Positions 8,031 to 17,668 of a stretch of DNA of 64,000 nt are shown in pieces. Under the pieces are notes generated by a model that ran no database searches, was not told the DNA's origin, and was given only the letters and a program-made list of their open reading frames with translations. Position numbers and translations under genes: made by a program. The number at the start of each line of letters is the position of its first letter. Position 1 is the stretch's first letter. This DNA is from Bordetella hinzii LMG 13501. Its GTDB lineage: Bacteria; Pseudomonadota; Gammaproteobacteria; Burkholderiales; Burkholderiaceae_B. The stretch spans positions 1-64,000 of the forward strand of contig NZ_LRUJ01000002.1 of NCBI RefSeq assembly GCF_001548475.1, given 5' to 3'.

Positions 8031-8666
8031 ATGTCCAAGACGCCTCACGCGGTCGAGCACCAGGCCCTGCTCGACCAGCTCCAGCACATTGCCCTCGGGC
8101 TGAGCCAGACCTTCGCGCCCTTCTGCGAGGTGGTCCTGCATGATCTGCGCGATCCCCAGCATTCCATCCTGGCCATCCACAACAATCTGTCCGGGCGGCA
8201 AGTGGGCGATCCCACCACGGAACTAGGGCTGGCCCGCATCGCGGACCCGGACTATCCCCAGGTGCTGCCCAACTATGCCAATCAGTTCGCCGACGGGCGC
8301 CAGGCCAAGAGCACGTCCATCGGCCTGAAGGACAGCAACGGCAACTATGTCGCCGCCCTATGCCTGAATGTGGACCTGACGCTGTTTCGCAGCATGCAGA
8401 GCATGCTGGGCCAGTTCAGCAGCATCGATGACGGCGCCGCGCCCCAGGAGTCGCTGGATCCGCCCGGTGCGCAAGCCTTGCGCGGCCGCATCGACCAGTT
8501 CGCCGCGCGGCTGGCCAGCACGCCGCGCTCGCTCAAGCCGGAAGAGCGCCGCCAATTGCTGCGCGAACTGAAGGAAGAGGGGTATATGGATGTGCGCCGC
8601 GCCATGGAAATCGTGGCGCAGCATCTGGGCGTGTCGCGCGCGACGGTGTATAGCGACGCCAAATGA
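8031..8666 (+). CDS. YheO/DauR-type PAS-like HTH regulator
   Basis: A 211-residue regulator with the two domains of the YheO group. The N-terminal PAS-like sensor (about residues 12-125) has PFCEVVLHDL and NGNYVAALCLNVDLT; the C-terminal helix-turn-helix (about 160-211) ends in AMEIVAQHLGVSRATVYSDA. The best-known relative is DauR, the D-arginine utilisation repressor. It begins only 31 bases after the MFS gene and precedes a PLP ammonia-lyase in the same direction, so an amino acid or hydroxy amino acid effector is plausible. A short repeat, GGACA...TGTCC (8016-8036), spans its own start codon, which could allow autoregulation. Confidence 0.85.
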   Translation: MSKTPHAVEHQALLDQLQHIALGLSQTFAPFCEVVLHDLRDPQHSILAIHNNLSGRQVGDPTTELGLARIADPDYPQVLPNYANQFADGRQAKSTSIGLKDSNGNYVAALCLNVDLTLFRSMQSMLGQFSSIDDGAAPQESLDPPGAQALRGRIDQFAARLASTPRSLKPEERRQLLRELKEEGYMDVRRAMEIVAQHLGVSRATVYSDAK

Positions 8667-8672
8667 TTGCCG

Positions 8673-8694
8673 CGCCCCGGCGGGCGCCGGGGCG
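8673..8694 (+). terminator. GC hairpin after the YheO-type regulator
   Basis: Perfect 9-base arms (CGCCCCGGC / GCCGGGGCG) with a 4-base loop, followed by only a short GGTTTCC tail. It could be a weak terminator or attenuator. Its position argues against starting the next gene at 8667. Confidence 0.45.
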
Positions 8695-8705
8695 GGTTTC
8701 CGTTA

Positions 8706-9698
8706 ATGGTTGCAAAACTTCAGATGACCTCGATCATGCAAAATCTTCCCACCTATGCCGATGTGGCCGCCGCCGCCGAACGCCTGCAGGGCCATGCGCA
8801 CCGCACGCCAGTGGTCACGTCGCGCCGCCTGAACCAGGAGCTCGGCCTGGAGCTGTTCATCAAGTGCGAGAACCTGCAGCGCATGGGGGCCTTCAAGTTC
8901 CGTGGCGGCTTCAATGCGCTGTCGCGCCTGGACCCGGCCCAGCGCCGCGCGGGAGTGGTGGCTTTTTCTTCGGGCAATCATGCCCAGGCCGTGGCGCTGT
9001 CGGCTTCGCTGCTGGGAATCCCGGCCACCATCATCATGCCCGAGGACGCGCCGGCCGCCAAAGTCGCAGCCACGCGCGGCTATGGCGGCAATGTGGTGTT
9101 CTACAACCGCTACACCGAGGACCGCGAGGCGATCAGCCGCAAGTTTTCCGAAGAGCAGGGCTTGACCCAGATTCCCCCCTATGACCACCCGGATGTCATT
9201 GCCGGGCAGGGCACGGCGGCCAAGGAGCTGTTCGAGGAAGTGGGCGAGCTGGATGCCCTGTTCGTGAGCCTGGGCGGCGGCGGCCTGCTGTCGGGTTCGC
9301 TCTTGTCGGCCAAGGCGCTGTCGCCGGCCTGCAAGGTCTATGGCGTGGAGCCCGAGGCCGGCAACGATGGGCAGCAGTCGCTGCGCTCGGGCAAGATCGT
9401 GCACATCGAGACGCCCAAGACCATTGCCGACGGCGCGCAGACCCAGCACCTGGGCCATTACACCTTTGAGATCATCCGCCGCGACGTGACCGACATCGTG
9501 ACCGTCGGCGATGCCCAGCTGGTGGCCGAGATGCGTTATCTGGCGCAGTTCCTGAAGCTGGTGGCTGAGCCCACGGGCTGCCTAGGGCTGGCCGCCGCGC
9601 GCCAGGCCCGCGAACAGCTGGCGGGCAAGCGCGTGGGGGTGATCATCAGCGGCGGCAATGTGGACATGGCGCGCTTTTGCGAGCTACTGGGCGCCTGA
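8706..9698 (+). CDS. PLP-dependent threonine/hydroxyaspartate ammonia-lyase
   Basis: A fold-type II PLP enzyme of the threonine dehydratase / serine racemase / threo-3-hydroxyaspartate ammonia-lyase family. The PLP lysine is in [12 protein letters not shown], the [11 protein letters not shown] motif binds substrate, and the glycine-rich phosphate loop is [10 protein letters not shown]. It deaminates a hydroxy amino acid to an oxo acid and ammonia. It lacks the C-terminal ACT domain of biosynthetic IlvA, consistent with a catabolic enzyme. Starts at 8706, 8724 or 8736 (MQNLPTYAD) are all possible; the last best fits the family length. The preceding YheO-type regulator suggests induction by its own amino acid substrate. 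Confidence 0.87.
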   Translation: MVAKLQMTSIMQNLPTYADVAAAAERLQGHAHRTPVVTSRRLNQELGLELFIKCENLQRMGAFKFRGGFNALSRLDPAQRRAGVVAFSSGNHAQAVALSASLLGIPATIIMPEDAPAAKVAATRGYGGNVVFYNRYTEDREAISRKFSEEQGLTQIPPYDHPDVIAGQGTAAKELFEEVGELDALFVSLGGGGLLSGSLLSAKALSPACKVYGVEPEAGNDGQQSLRSGKIVHIETPKTIADGAQTQHLGHYTFEIIRRDVTDIVTVGDAQLVAEMRYLAQFLKLVAEPTGCLGLAAARQAREQLAGKRVGVIISGGNVDMARFCELLGA

Positions 9699-11072
9699 AT
9701 CCGGCGCGGCATAGGCCTGGCGGTCGATGCCGTGACGCTGCAGCTTGTCGTAGAAAGTCTTGCGCGGCAGGCCGAGCGCAGCCAGCGTGGCCTTGACCTC
9801 TCCGTGATGCGCGGCGAGGGTCTGGCGGATGATCTCGGCTTCGTAGCGCTCCATGCGCTGGGGCAGGCTGAGCCCGGTCTCGGCGGGATCCGCGGCCGGC
9901 GGCGGATTGAGCACGCCCAGGACGAAGCGCTCGGCAAAGTGGGCCAGTTCGCGGATATTGCCTGGCCAGCTGTGCTCGGCCAGGTGATGGCGGATGGCCT
10001 CGGTGACGGGCGGCACCTCGCAATGGAAGCGCCGCGCCGCCTGCCCGGTGAAGTGCGCGAACAGCAGCGGGATGTCCTCGCGCCGCTCGCGCAGGGGCGG
10101 CAGATGGACGGTGACCACGTTCAGGCGATAGAACAGGTCTTCGCGGAAGCGGTCGCGCATGGCCGGGTCGCCCAGGTCGGCCTTGGTGGCCGCGACGACG
10201 CGCAGATCCACCTTGCGGACTTCGTTGGTGCCCAGCGGGGTGACCTGGCGGGTCTCCAATACCCGTAGCAGCTTGACCTGGACGGCCAGCGGCATGCTTT
10301 CGATCTCGTCCAGGAACAGGGTGCCGCCGCTGGCGTATTCGATGCGTCCGATGCGTTTTTTCTGGGCGCCGGTGAAGGCGCCCGGCTCGTGCCCGAAGAG
10401 CTCCGACTCGATGACGGTTTCGGGCAGCGCGCCGCAGTTGATCGCCACCAGGGGATGATCGCGCCGGCGCGACAGCCGGTGCAGCACCGTGGCCACGACT
10501 TCCTTGCCCGTGCCGGTTTCGCCCTCGATGAGCACGTCCACGTCGGCGTCGGCGATGTGGCGCAGTGTCTGCTTGATGCGCTGCATGGCCGGTGTGATGC
10601 CGATGAAGGGAATGTCTTCATTCATGGCCTGCGCGGCGGCTTCTCGCAGCCGCCGGTTGGCCAGCACCAAGCGGCGCTTTTCGGCCGCGCGGTCAATCGC
10701 GGCCAGCAGCAGGTCGGTGGGGTAGGGCTTGGACAGGAAGTCATAGGCGCCGTCGCGCATGGCCTGCACGGCCATGGGGATGTCGCCATGGCCGGTGACC
10801 AGGATGACGGGGATGTCCGGATCCAGGTCGCGCAACCGCCGGAAAAACGCGATGCCGTCCATGCCCGGCATGCGCACATCGGTGACCACCACGCCGCCGA
10901 AGCCGGCGTCGATATCGGCCAGCGCGGCCTGGGCTGATTCGTAGCCGCGCGCCAGCATGCCGCGCAACTGCAGCGTTTGCAGGCCGGCGCGCAGCGCGTC
11001 GGGGTCGTCATCGACCAGAATGACCTCGGGGGGAGGATCGCCGGCCGGGGGGGAGATAGGCAGCGTGCTCAT
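9684..11072 (-). CDS. dctD: C4-dicarboxylate response regulator, sigma-54 activator
   Basis: A 462-residue NtrC-class response regulator. In order: receiver domain with the phospho-acceptor aspartate in [13 protein letters not shown] (about residue 66), AAA+ sigma-54 activator domain with Walker A GETGTGKE, the sigma-54 contact loop GAFTGA and [10 protein letters not shown], then a Fis-type helix-turn-helix near the C-terminus ([20 protein letters not shown]). The ATG at 11072 overlaps the dctB stop by four bases, so the two are translationally coupled. With dctA divergent and preceded by a sigma-54 promoter, the role is activation of C4-dicarboxylate transport. The same frame stays open upstream, but only as an antisense-like shadow inside dctB. 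Confidence 0.94.
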   Translation of the reverse strand: MSTLPISPPAGDPPPEVILVDDDPDALRAGLQTLQLRGMLARGYESAQAALADIDAGFGGVVVTDVRMPGMDGIAFFRRLRDLDPDIPVILVTGHGDIPMAVQAMRDGAYDFLSKPYPTDLLLAAIDRAAEKRRLVLANRRLREAAAQAMNEDIPFIGITPAMQRIKQTLRHIADADVDVLIEGETGTGKEVVATVLHRLSRRRDHPLVAINCGALPETVIESELFGHEPGAFTGAQKKRIGRIEYASGGTLFLDEIESMPLAVQVKLLRVLETRQVTPLGTNEVRKVDLRVVAATKADLGDPAMRDRFREDLFYRLNVVTVHLPPLRERREDIPLLFAHFTGQAARRFHCEVPPVTEAIRHHLAEHSWPGNIRELAHFAERFVLGVLNPPPAADPAETGLSLPQRMERYEAEIIRQTLAAHHGEVKATLAALGLPRKTFYDKLQRHGIDRQAYAAPDSGAQ

Positions 11073-13003
11073 GCAGGGGATTCCGTGTTGTCGGGCGCGC
11101 GGCGCAGGCGCATCAGAAAGACCGCGCCGCCGTGCTCGCCATTGCTTGCGGTCAGGGTGCCGCCGCATTCGGTCAGGATGTCGCGGCAGATCACCAGGCC
11201 CAGGCCCAGCCCTTCGGGCTTGGTGGTCTGGAACGGCGTGAAAAGTTTCTCCAGCACCTGCGGCGCGATCCCGGGGCCGTTGTCGGCCAGGCTGAGGCTG
11301 ACGGCCTGGTCGTCGGCCTGGATGCGCAAGGCCAGGCGCGGGGCCTGCCCGGCCGCGTCCAGCGCGTTCTGCAGCAGGTTGACCAGCACCTGCTCCAGGC
11401 GCATGCGGTCGGCCCAGACGCGCAGGCCGGGCGGCGGGGGCGTGTAGTCGAGTGCGGCCTCTTGGCGGCGCAGGCGCGGGCCCATGAGAAGCAGGGCGCC
11501 GTCGATGGCCTCGCGCAGCGGCAAGGCGGCGACATGGGCGGTGGCCTTGCGCGAGAAAGCCCGCAGCTCGCCCGTGATGCCGCCAATTCTTTCGGTCAGG
11601 CGCGCAATGGCGCGCAGATTGTCGCGGGTGTCTTGCGTGTCGCCGCGATGCAGGAAGGCCTCGGCGTTGTCGGCATAAGCGCGTATGGCGGACAGGGGCT
11701 GGTTGATCTCGTGGGCCACGCCCGCGGCGACCTGGCCCAGCAAGGCCAGTTTGTTGGCCTGGACCAGTTCGTCCTGCATCTGGTGCAGGCGGGTTTCGGC
11801 GCGCTGGCGCTCGTCGATCTGGGCCAGCAATTGCTCGTTGCTCTGGCGCAGCTGGCGCGTGCGCACGCGCACCTGCCTTTCCAGCCGGGTCTTGGCGAGG
11901 ACCTGGGCCCGCGCGCGCTCGCGCAGCAGGCGGCGGCGGTAATACATGAAGCCGCCGCCGGCGTAGACGGCGGCCATGACCAGGAGCACGGTCAGCTGGA
12001 TATTGGACACCGCGCGCCGCACGGCGGCCTGCACCGGCACCAGGATGTGCAGCGTCCAGTTGGGGGAGGCCGGCACCGGCAGGGCGCTGTGCATGAGCAA
12101 GGTGCCCGATGGCAGTGTCGGCGTGGCGGCGGTATTGCGCGTAAGCGCGTGGGCCCCGGCATCGGGCAGGCCGGGCGACAGCGGCAGCTCGGCGACGGCC
12201 GCCTGGCCGAATTGCAGGCTCTCGCGCAGCCGCTCGGCCAGGGCGGGGGGCAGGGGCGCCATGGAGCGGAATTGCCATTGCGGCACATTGCCGATCAGCA
12301 CCACGCCCTGTTCGTCGGTGACGAAAAGGGGATCGGGCAGCGCCCGCCAGTCGGATTCCTGTTGCTGGAAATCCATTTTCAGGACGATCACGCCCAGCGG
12401 CCGGCCGTCACCGCCGTCGATGCGGCGCGACAGATAAAGCCCCGCCTCGTGGCTGACCGTGCCCAGCGCGAAGTACTCGGCCTGTCCCTCGCCCATGGCC
12501 TGCGTGAAGTAGGGGCGGAAGTGATAGTCCACGCCCACGAAGGTGGCGGGTTCGCGCCAGTTGCTCGCGGCGATGGCCACGCCCTGGACGTCGAGCAGAT
12601 AGATGGCCGAGGCGCCCACGCCGCGACTCAGGTCGGCGAGCTTGTCGTCCAAGGCCTCGATGGCCGCATCGCCGCGCACCGACAGCACATTGCGCACTTC
12701 CGGGTCGCGCGCCAGCACCTCGGGGACGGCGCGGAACTTCTCCAGGCTGCTGCGCAGCGCCACGGTATTGAGCTGCGCCGTGGCGTCGGCGCGCGCGGCG
12801 ACTTCGTGCAAGGCGCGGCTTTCGGCCCATTGGGTGGCCAGCAGCAGGACCAGCACCATGAGCGCCAGCGCGGCCAGCATCCCGGCCGCCGCGCCGGACC
12901 AGCGCGGACCCCGCTGCGCCGCAACATTCGAGGGGCCGAGGCGCGTGGGCGGCGAGGGAGGGGGAGAGGCTTTCACGTTGCGAAAGTGTGCGGGATTCCG
13001 CAC
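11069..13003 (-). CDS. dctB: C4-dicarboxylate sensor histidine kinase
   Basis: A 644-residue membrane sensor kinase of the DctB type. A first membrane helix (about residues 38-60) and a second (about 335-355, [20 protein letters not shown]) bracket a periplasmic double-PAS-like sensor region. A coiled coil follows, then the H box [13 protein letters not shown], the N box [11 protein letters not shown] and the G boxes DNGPGIAP and GLGLGL. It should sense succinate, malate or fumarate and phosphorylate DctD. The frame opens with GTG at 13003, which lies inside a palindrome likely to be a DctD site; a GTG at 12976 is an alternative start. It forms an operon with dctD. Confidence 0.92.
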   Translation of the reverse strand: MRNPAHFRNVKASPPPSPPTRLGPSNVAAQRGPRWSGAAAGMLAALALMVLVLLLATQWAESRALHEVAARADATAQLNTVALRSSLEKFRAVPEVLARDPEVRNVLSVRGDAAIEALDDKLADLSRGVGASAIYLLDVQGVAIAASNWREPATFVGVDYHFRPYFTQAMGEGQAEYFALGTVSHEAGLYLSRRIDGGDGRPLGVIVLKMDFQQQESDWRALPDPLFVTDEQGVVLIGNVPQWQFRSMAPLPPALAERLRESLQFGQAAVAELPLSPGLPDAGAHALTRNTAATPTLPSGTLLMHSALPVPASPNWTLHILVPVQAAVRRAVSNIQLTVLLVMAAVYAGGGFMYYRRRLLRERARAQVLAKTRLERQVRVRTRQLRQSNEQLLAQIDERQRAETRLHQMQDELVQANKLALLGQVAAGVAHEINQPLSAIRAYADNAEAFLHRGDTQDTRDNLRAIARLTERIGGITGELRAFSRKATAHVAALPLREAIDGALLLMGPRLRRQEAALDYTPPPPGLRVWADRMRLEQVLVNLLQNALDAAGQAPRLALRIQADDQAVSLSLADNGPGIAPQVLEKLFTPFQTTKPEGLGLGLVICRDILTECGGTLTASNGEHGGAVFLMRLRRAPDNTESPA

Positions 13004-13035
13004 ATTCTACTCCGGCTTTGTGCGATTGCCCGCCA
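12987..13035 (+). promoter_or_regulatory. Candidate DctD upstream activating sites
   Basis: A palindrome TGTGCGG-GATT-CCGCACA occupies 12987-13004. A weaker copy beginning TGTGCGA (13019-13035) starts 32 bases later, about three helical turns. They lie about 100-120 bases upstream of the sigma-54 promoter of dctA. Tandem DctD dimer sites at this distance are known from rhizobial dctA promoters; assignment here rests on position and symmetry. Confidence 0.6.
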
Positions 13036-13117
13036 GGTGTTGATACGCTTTTTCCGGGGTGCATCAAAAAATGATGTCAGATCAATCGCTTGGGGCGGAC
13101 TTGCGCCGGGCCGAGGT

Positions 13118-13133
13118 TGGCATGGAACTTGCA
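13118..13133 (+). promoter_or_regulatory. Sigma-54 promoter of dctA
   Basis: The sequence TGGCATGGAACTTGCA matches the -24/-12 consensus (TGGCAC-N5-TTGCW) at all but one of the defined positions, with GG at 13119-13120 and GC at 13131-13132 in the required spacing. It lies 112 bases before the ATG at 13246 and next to a sigma-54 activator gene, dctD. Confidence 0.88.
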
Positions 13134-13245
13134 GATAAACACGATAGGGCCGCGCATGGCGCGCGGCCGAACCATGTCAAAAACAACCGCGTCGAATTAT
13201 GGTGCATCGCAATAAGCTTCGCGGAAACTGGTGGGGACAATCCCG

Positions 13246-14586
13246 ATGATCGACGTTGATCAAAACGCCGGCACGCCCGCGCGCAAGCTGAAGTTCTATC
13301 AAATCCTGTATGTGCAAGTGCTGTTTGCCATCGTGGTGGGCATCCTCCTGGGCTATTTCAAGCCGGATCTGGGCGAGGCCATGAAGCCGCTGGGCGATGG
13401 CTTCATCAAACTGGTCAAGATGATCATCGCGCCGGTGATCTTCCTGACGGTGACCACGGGCATTGCCGCCATGAGCGACCTGAAGAAGGTCGGCCGGGTG
13501 GCGGGCAAGTCCATGCTGTACTTCCTGGTCTTTTCCACGCTGGCCCTGATCGTGGGCATGCTGGTGAGCCATATCGTGCAGCCGGGCGCCGGCCTGCACA
13601 TCGACCCGGCCACGCTGGATCACAAGTCGGTCGCCGACTATGTGACCAAGGCACATGATTCGACCATCACGGGCTTTCTGCTCAACGTCATTCCGAACAC
13701 CATCTTCAGCCCCTTTGTGTCGGGCGATATCCTGCAGGTGCTGTTCGTGGCGGTGCTGTTCGGCATCGCGCTGGCCGTCGTCGGCCCGCGCGCCAAGCCG
13801 GTGACGGATTTCCTCACCGCGCTGGCCCAGCCGGTGTTCAAGCTGGTCGCCATCCTCATGAAGGCCGCGCCCATCGGCGCGTTCGGCGCGATGGCCTTCA
13901 CCATAGGCAAGTACGGCATCAAGTCGGTCATCAACCTGGCCATGCTGGTGGGCACGTTCTACGCCACGTCGGTGCTGTTCGTGGTGGTGGTGCTGGGCCT
14001 AGTGGCGCGCTACAACGGTTTTTCCATTCTCAAGCTGGTGCGCTATATCCGCGAAGAGCTCTTGCTGGTGCTGGGCACGAGCTCCTCGGAGGCCGCGCTG
14101 CCCACGCTGATGCAGAAAATGGAGCGCGCCGGATGTTCGAAGTCCGTGGTCGGGCTGGTCGTGCCGACAGGCTATTCCTTCAATCTGGACGGCACCAATA
14201 TCTACATGACGATGGCGGCGTTGTTCATCGCGCAGGCCTGCGATATTCCGCTGTCGCTGGGCGACCAGATCCTGCTGCTGCTGGTGGCCATGCTCAGCTC
14301 CAAGGGCGCGGCCGGCGTCACGGGCGCGGGCTTTATCACGCTGGCCGCCACCTTGTCCGTGGTGCCCACCGTGCCGGTGGCCGGCATGGCGCTGATCCTC
14401 GGGGTGGACCGTTTCATGTCCGAGTGCCGCGCGCTGACCAACCTGGTGGGCAATGCCACGGCTTCGGTAGTGGTGGCGCGCTGGGAGGGCGAACTGGACC
14501 GCGATGCGCTGGATGCGGCGCTCAATGGCGCGGAGGCGCCTGCGTCGGCGGCCTTGCCGGGGCACGAAGCCAAGCATGCCGGCTGA
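13246..14586 (+). CDS. dctA: C4-dicarboxylate:cation symporter
   Basis: About 446 residues of the DAACS family. The N-terminus [20 protein letters not shown] and the stretch [19 protein letters not shown] are typical of DctA. The hairpin-loop serine-rich motif is visible in [10 protein letters not shown], and the substrate-binding segment in [11 protein letters not shown] and [13 protein letters not shown]. It imports succinate, fumarate, malate and often aspartate or orotate across the inner membrane. The ATG at 13246 has GGTGGGGA about ten bases upstream; an in-frame GTG at 13231 would start inside that ribosome binding site. Expression should depend on DctB/DctD and sigma-54. Confidence 0.95.
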   Translation: MIDVDQNAGTPARKLKFYQILYVQVLFAIVVGILLGYFKPDLGEAMKPLGDGFIKLVKMIIAPVIFLTVTTGIAAMSDLKKVGRVAGKSMLYFLVFSTLALIVGMLVSHIVQPGAGLHIDPATLDHKSVADYVTKAHDSTITGFLLNVIPNTIFSPFVSGDILQVLFVAVLFGIALAVVGPRAKPVTDFLTALAQPVFKLVAILMKAAPIGAFGAMAFTIGKYGIKSVINLAMLVGTFYATSVLFVVVVLGLVARYNGFSILKLVRYIREELLLVLGTSSSEAALPTLMQKMERAGCSKSVVGLVVPTGYSFNLDGTNIYMTMAALFIAQACDIPLSLGDQILLLLVAMLSSKGAAGVTGAGFITLAATLSVVPTVPVAGMALILGVDRFMSECRALTNLVGNATASVVVARWEGELDRDALDAALNGAEAPASAALPGHEAKHAG

Positions 14587-14597
14587 GTCCGCGCGGA

Positions 14598-14624
14598 AAC
14601 CGGGCCATGGCCCGGTTTTTTTTT
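14598..14624 (+). terminator. Terminator of dctA
   Basis: AACCGGGCC and GGCCCGGTT pair perfectly around an AT loop and are followed by a T run. It ends 8 bases before the 3' end of the convergent maf gene. Confidence 0.88.
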
Positions 14625-14632
14625 GCGCTGCC

Positions 14633-15244
14633 TCAGGGCAGCGCGATGCCCGCGCGGCGCAGCAGCTCCGCCGTCTCGAACAGCGGCAGGCCCATCACGC
14701 CGGTATAGCTGCCGCTGATATGGCGGATGAAGCTGCCGGCCAGGCCCTGGATGCCATAGGCGCCGGCCTTGCCGTAGGGCTCGCCGCTGTCGCAATAGCG
14801 CTCGCGTTCGGCGGGCGTCAATTCGCGCATGCTGACCTGGGTGATGGACACCGCCTCGTGGAGATCGTCGCCCTGGGCCACGACCACGGCGGTGTGGACT
14901 TCGTGGGTGGAGCCGGACAGGCGGGCCAGTATGCGCAGGGCGTCCTGCCGGTCCGCCGGCTTGCCCAGCACCTGGCCATGGAGAATGACCGTGGTGTCGG
15001 CGGCCAGCAGCGGCAGCGCCGGCAGACCCTGATCCTGCATCCAGGCCAGGCCGCGCTGGGCTTTTTCGCGGGCCGTGCGGCGCACATAGTCGGCGGGGGC
15101 CTCGCCGGCGAGTTGCGGTTCGTCTTCGCCGGCCGGCGCCGGGACGCGCAGCACGGTGTGTTCGAGGCCGATCTGGGCGAGCAATTCTTGGCGGCGCGGG
15201 CTGGCCGAGGCGAGATAGAGGCGGGCAGGGCGATCCATGGACAC
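14633..15244 (-). CDS. maf: Maf-family nucleotide pyrophosphatase (YhdE-like dTTP/UTPase)
   Basis: A 203-residue Maf protein, which hydrolyses non-canonical or excess nucleoside triphosphates to monophosphates. The family start LYLASASPRRQELL and the catalytic-region AADTTVILHGQVLGKP are present. The C-terminal AYGIQGLAGSFI...SYTGVMGLPL resembles the YhdE (dTTP/UTP) branch rather than YceF (m7GTP). The frame starts with GTG at 15244, directly after the rlmH stop; an ATG two codons later (15238) is equally possible. It is the last gene of the minus-strand run with rlmH and rsfS. Confidence 0.9.
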   Translation of the reverse strand: MSMDRPARLYLASASPRRQELLAQIGLEHTVLRVPAPAGEDEPQLAGEAPADYVRRTAREKAQRGLAWMQDQGLPALPLLAADTTVILHGQVLGKPADRQDALRILARLSGSTHEVHTAVVVAQGDDLHEAVSITQVSMRELTPAERERYCDSGEPYGKAGAYGIQGLAGSFIRHISGSYTGVMGLPLFETAELLRRAGIALP

Positions 15245-15715
15245 TCAGGCGCGGTGATAGGGATGGTGGGTCATGATGGCCCAGGCGCGGTAGAGCTGCT
15301 CGGCCAGCAGTACGCGCACCATGGGATGCGGCAGGGTCAGCGAGGATAGCCGGACCAGGCCGTCACAGGAAGCCTTGAGCCCGGCGTCCAGACCGTCCGG
15401 GCCGCCCACCAGGAAAGCCACGTCGCGGCCGCCGCCGCGCCATTTTTCAAGCTGCTGCGACAGCGCCATGGTGGTCAGGTCGCGGCCGCGCTCATCCAGC
15501 GCGATGCGCAGCGTGCCCGGGGGCAGGGCCGTCTCGATGCGGCGCGCTTCGGCGGCCATCATCTGCGCGGGCGTCTTGCCGCTGTTGCGGGGCTCGGGCT
15601 TGATTTCGCGCAGCTCCAGCGCGCAATCGGCCGGCAGGCGCTTGGCGTAGTCGTCCCAGGCGGTCTGGACCCAGTCTGGCATACGGGTCCCGACCGCGGC
15701 GACGATCAGTTTCAT
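15245..15715 (-). CDS. rlmH: 23S rRNA (pseudouridine1915-N3)-methyltransferase
   Basis: A 156-residue SPOUT-class methyltransferase of the RlmH family, which methylates pseudouridine 1915 in helix 69 of 23S rRNA on the 70S ribosome. Family features are [10 protein letters not shown], the SAM-binding FLVGGPDGL and the C-terminal [18 protein letters not shown] followed by HHPYHRA. Its start overlaps the stop of rsfS by four bases, and maf begins directly after it. The rsfS-rlmH pairing is common in bacteria. Confidence 0.96.
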   Translation of the reverse strand: MKLIVAAVGTRMPDWVQTAWDDYAKRLPADCALELREIKPEPRNSGKTPAQMMAAEARRIETALPPGTLRIALDERGRDLTTMALSQQLEKWRGGGRDVAFLVGGPDGLDAGLKASCDGLVRLSSLTLPHPMVRVLLAEQLYRAWAIMTHHPYHRA

Positions 15716-16119
15716 GCCGGTTCGTCGTCGCTGTCGGCGGCGCTATAGCCGCCCGGGGCCGCGCGGGTGGACTCCGGCAACAGCTTGACGCGCACAGGCT
15801 TGCCGCCCCAGATCTCTTCCAGGTTGTAGTACTGGCGGATGGCGGGCTGCATGAGGTGGACGACGATGTCGCCGAGGTCGACGACGACCCATTCGCCGGT
15901 GTCCTCGCCTTCGACGGTGATGCCGGTCAGGTTGAGCGCGCGGCCGCGGTCGGCCACGCTGGAGGCCAGCGCGCGGGTCTGGCGGTAGGACGTCGCGCTG
16001 GCGATGACGACGCGGTCGAACAGGCTGGTCAGGTGGGTGGTGTTGTACACCTTGATGTCCTGGGCCTTGACGTCTTCCAGGGCGTCGATGACGGCGCGTT
16101 GTAGTTTTTGAATATCCAT
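15712..16119 (-). CDS. rsfS: Ribosomal silencing factor RsfS
   Basis: A 135-residue RsfS/Iojap protein. It binds uL14 on the large subunit and blocks subunit joining when nutrients are scarce. The family core is visible: [33 protein letters not shown], then [21 protein letters not shown] and YYNLEEIW. A short Ser/Ala/Asp-rich tail follows. nadD lies 43 bases upstream, an arrangement seen across proteobacteria, and rlmH overlaps downstream. Confidence 0.96.
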   Translation of the reverse strand: MDIQKLQRAVIDALEDVKAQDIKVYNTTHLTSLFDRVVIASATSYRQTRALASSVADRGRALNLTGITVEGEDTGEWVVVDLGDIVVHLMQPAIRQYYNLEEIWGGKPVRVKLLPESTRAAPGGYSAADSDDEPA

Positions 16120-16162
16120 GGCTGAAATAATAACCCGCGAGGGTGAAAAGAAAGGCCGCAGG

Positions 16163-16756
16163 TCAGGCGGCCAGGTAAAGGCCGCGTTCGGTGATATAGC
16201 GGGACACGCTTGCGGGCAGCAGGTCCGTCGTGGGCAGGCCGCGGGCCAGGCGCTGGCGGATGTCGGAAGCCGATACCGCCATGGGCGTGAAAGGCAGTTC
16301 GCGCAACTGCCTGCCGGTTTGCGCCAGCAGGGCCGCCAGCGGGGCGGGCGCCCGCAGCGGGGTGCCGGGCCGGGTGGCCACGGCCAGGTCCACGCGGCGG
16401 GCGATATCCTGCCAGTCGCGCCAGGTGCAGAAATTGGCCAGCTGGTCGGCCCCCAATATCCACGTGTAATGGGCGCCAGCTGGCAGGGCGCGTACAGTAT
16501 CGACCGTATAGGTTGCGCCGCCGCGTTCGATCTCGCTGGCGTTGACGGTCAGGCCGGCATGGCCGGCAATGGCGGCCCGTATCATGGCCAGGCGGTCGGC
16601 GGGGCTGGCGGTCAGGGGGGCGCGCTGCCAGGGATTGGCCGCGGGCACGAATTGCACCTCGTCCAGGCCCAGATGGGCCAGTGCGCTTTGCGCCAGCGCC
16701 AGGTGCGCCAGATGGATGGGGTCGAAACTGCCCCCCAGGAGGCCGATCTGCTTCAC
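16163..16756 (-). CDS. nadD: Nicotinate-nucleotide adenylyltransferase
   Basis: A 197-residue nucleotidyltransferase making deamido-NAD from nicotinate mononucleotide and ATP. The phosphate-binding [18 protein letters not shown] contains the GSFDPIH motif, TWILGADQL binds the nicotinate ring side, and [12 protein letters not shown] carries the second nucleotide-binding motif. The start overlaps the hemF stop by four bases, so it is probably co-translated with hemF. Confidence 0.96.
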   Translation of the reverse strand: MKQIGLLGGSFDPIHLAHLALAQSALAHLGLDEVQFVPAANPWQRAPLTASPADRLAMIRAAIAGHAGLTVNASEIERGGATYTVDTVRALPAGAHYTWILGADQLANFCTWRDWQDIARRVDLAVATRPGTPLRAPAPLAALLAQTGRQLRELPFTPMAVSASDIRQRLARGLPTTDLLPASVSRYITERGLYLAA

Positions 16757-17661
16757 ACCCAGTCCCGCGGGGTGAGAAAAGCCGCCAGCCCGGCCTCGGG
16801 CGTGCCGGGCTCGGGGTGCCAGTCATAGCGCCAGTGCGCCACCGGCGGCATGGACAGCAGGATGGACTCGGTGCGCCCGCCCGATTGCAGGCCGAAGAGC
16901 GTGCCCCGGTCAAAGACCAGGTTGAACTCCACATAGCGGCCCCGGCGATAGGCCTGGAAGCCGCGCTCGCGCTCGCCGTAGAGCAGCGCGCGGCGCCGCT
17001 CGACGATGGGCAGGTAGGCGCCCAGGAAGCTGTCGCCCACCGAGCGCATCAAGGCGAAGCTGGCCTCGAAGCCGGGTTCGTTCAAGTCGTCGAAGAAGAT
17101 GCCGCCCACGCCGCGGGTTTCCTGGCGGTGCTTCAGATAGAAATACTCGTCGCACCAGCGCTTGTAACGCGGATAGTAATCCGGGCCGTGCGGGGCCAGG
17201 GCGTCGCGGCAGGCGGCATGGAAGTGGCGGGCGTCTTCCTCGAAGGCGTAATAGGGGGTGAGGTCCAGCCCGCCGCCGAACCAGAACACATCCTGTTCGT
17301 CGTGGCCGGGACGGGCCTGGGCCACGAACATGCGCACGTTCATGTGCGTGGTCGGCACATAGGGGTTGCGCGGGTGCAGGACCATGGACACGCCCATGGC
17401 TTCCCAGGAGCGGCCGGCCAGTTCGGGACGGTGCGCGCTGGCCGAGGGCGGCAGGCGCGAACCGGTGACATGGCTAAAGAGCACGCCGCCGCGCTCGAGC
17501 AGCTGGCCGCCTTCGATCAGGCGCGACAGGCCGCCGCCGCCCTCGGGGCGTTGCCAGCTGTCGCTGCGGAAGGACTCGCCGCCGGCGGCCTCCAGGGCCG
17601 TGACGATGCGGTCCTGCAGGCCGAGGAGGTATTGCTTGACGGCGGAAGTGTCGACGGTCAT
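16753..17661 (-). CDS. hemF: Oxygen-dependent coproporphyrinogen III oxidase
   Basis: A 302-residue aerobic HemF, converting coproporphyrinogen III to protoporphyrinogen IX with oxygen. Family motifs include [13 protein letters not shown] near the C-terminus, [20 protein letters not shown] in the middle, and [13 protein letters not shown]. Length is normal. It starts 7 bases after the purD stop and overlaps nadD by four bases, so purD, hemF and nadD look like one transcript. Confidence 0.96.
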   Translation of the reverse strand: MTVDTSAVKQYLLGLQDRIVTALEAAGGESFRSDSWQRPEGGGGLSRLIEGGQLLERGGVLFSHVTGSRLPPSASAHRPELAGRSWEAMGVSMVLHPRNPYVPTTHMNVRMFVAQARPGHDEQDVFWFGGGLDLTPYYAFEEDARHFHAACRDALAPHGPDYYPRYKRWCDEYFYLKHRQETRGVGGIFFDDLNEPGFEASFALMRSVGDSFLGAYLPIVERRRALLYGERERGFQAYRRGRYVEFNLVFDRGTLFGLQSGGRTESILLSMPPVAHWRYDWHPEPGTPEAGLAAFLTPRDWV

Positions 17662-17668
17662 GCGCGGA

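Noticed and set aside
11073-12278. Upstream extension of dctD giving an 864-residue protein
   Set aside because: The extra part is an Arg/Ala/Pro-rich shadow of dctB; the ATG at 11072 with a four-base overlap and a normal receiver domain is the natural start.
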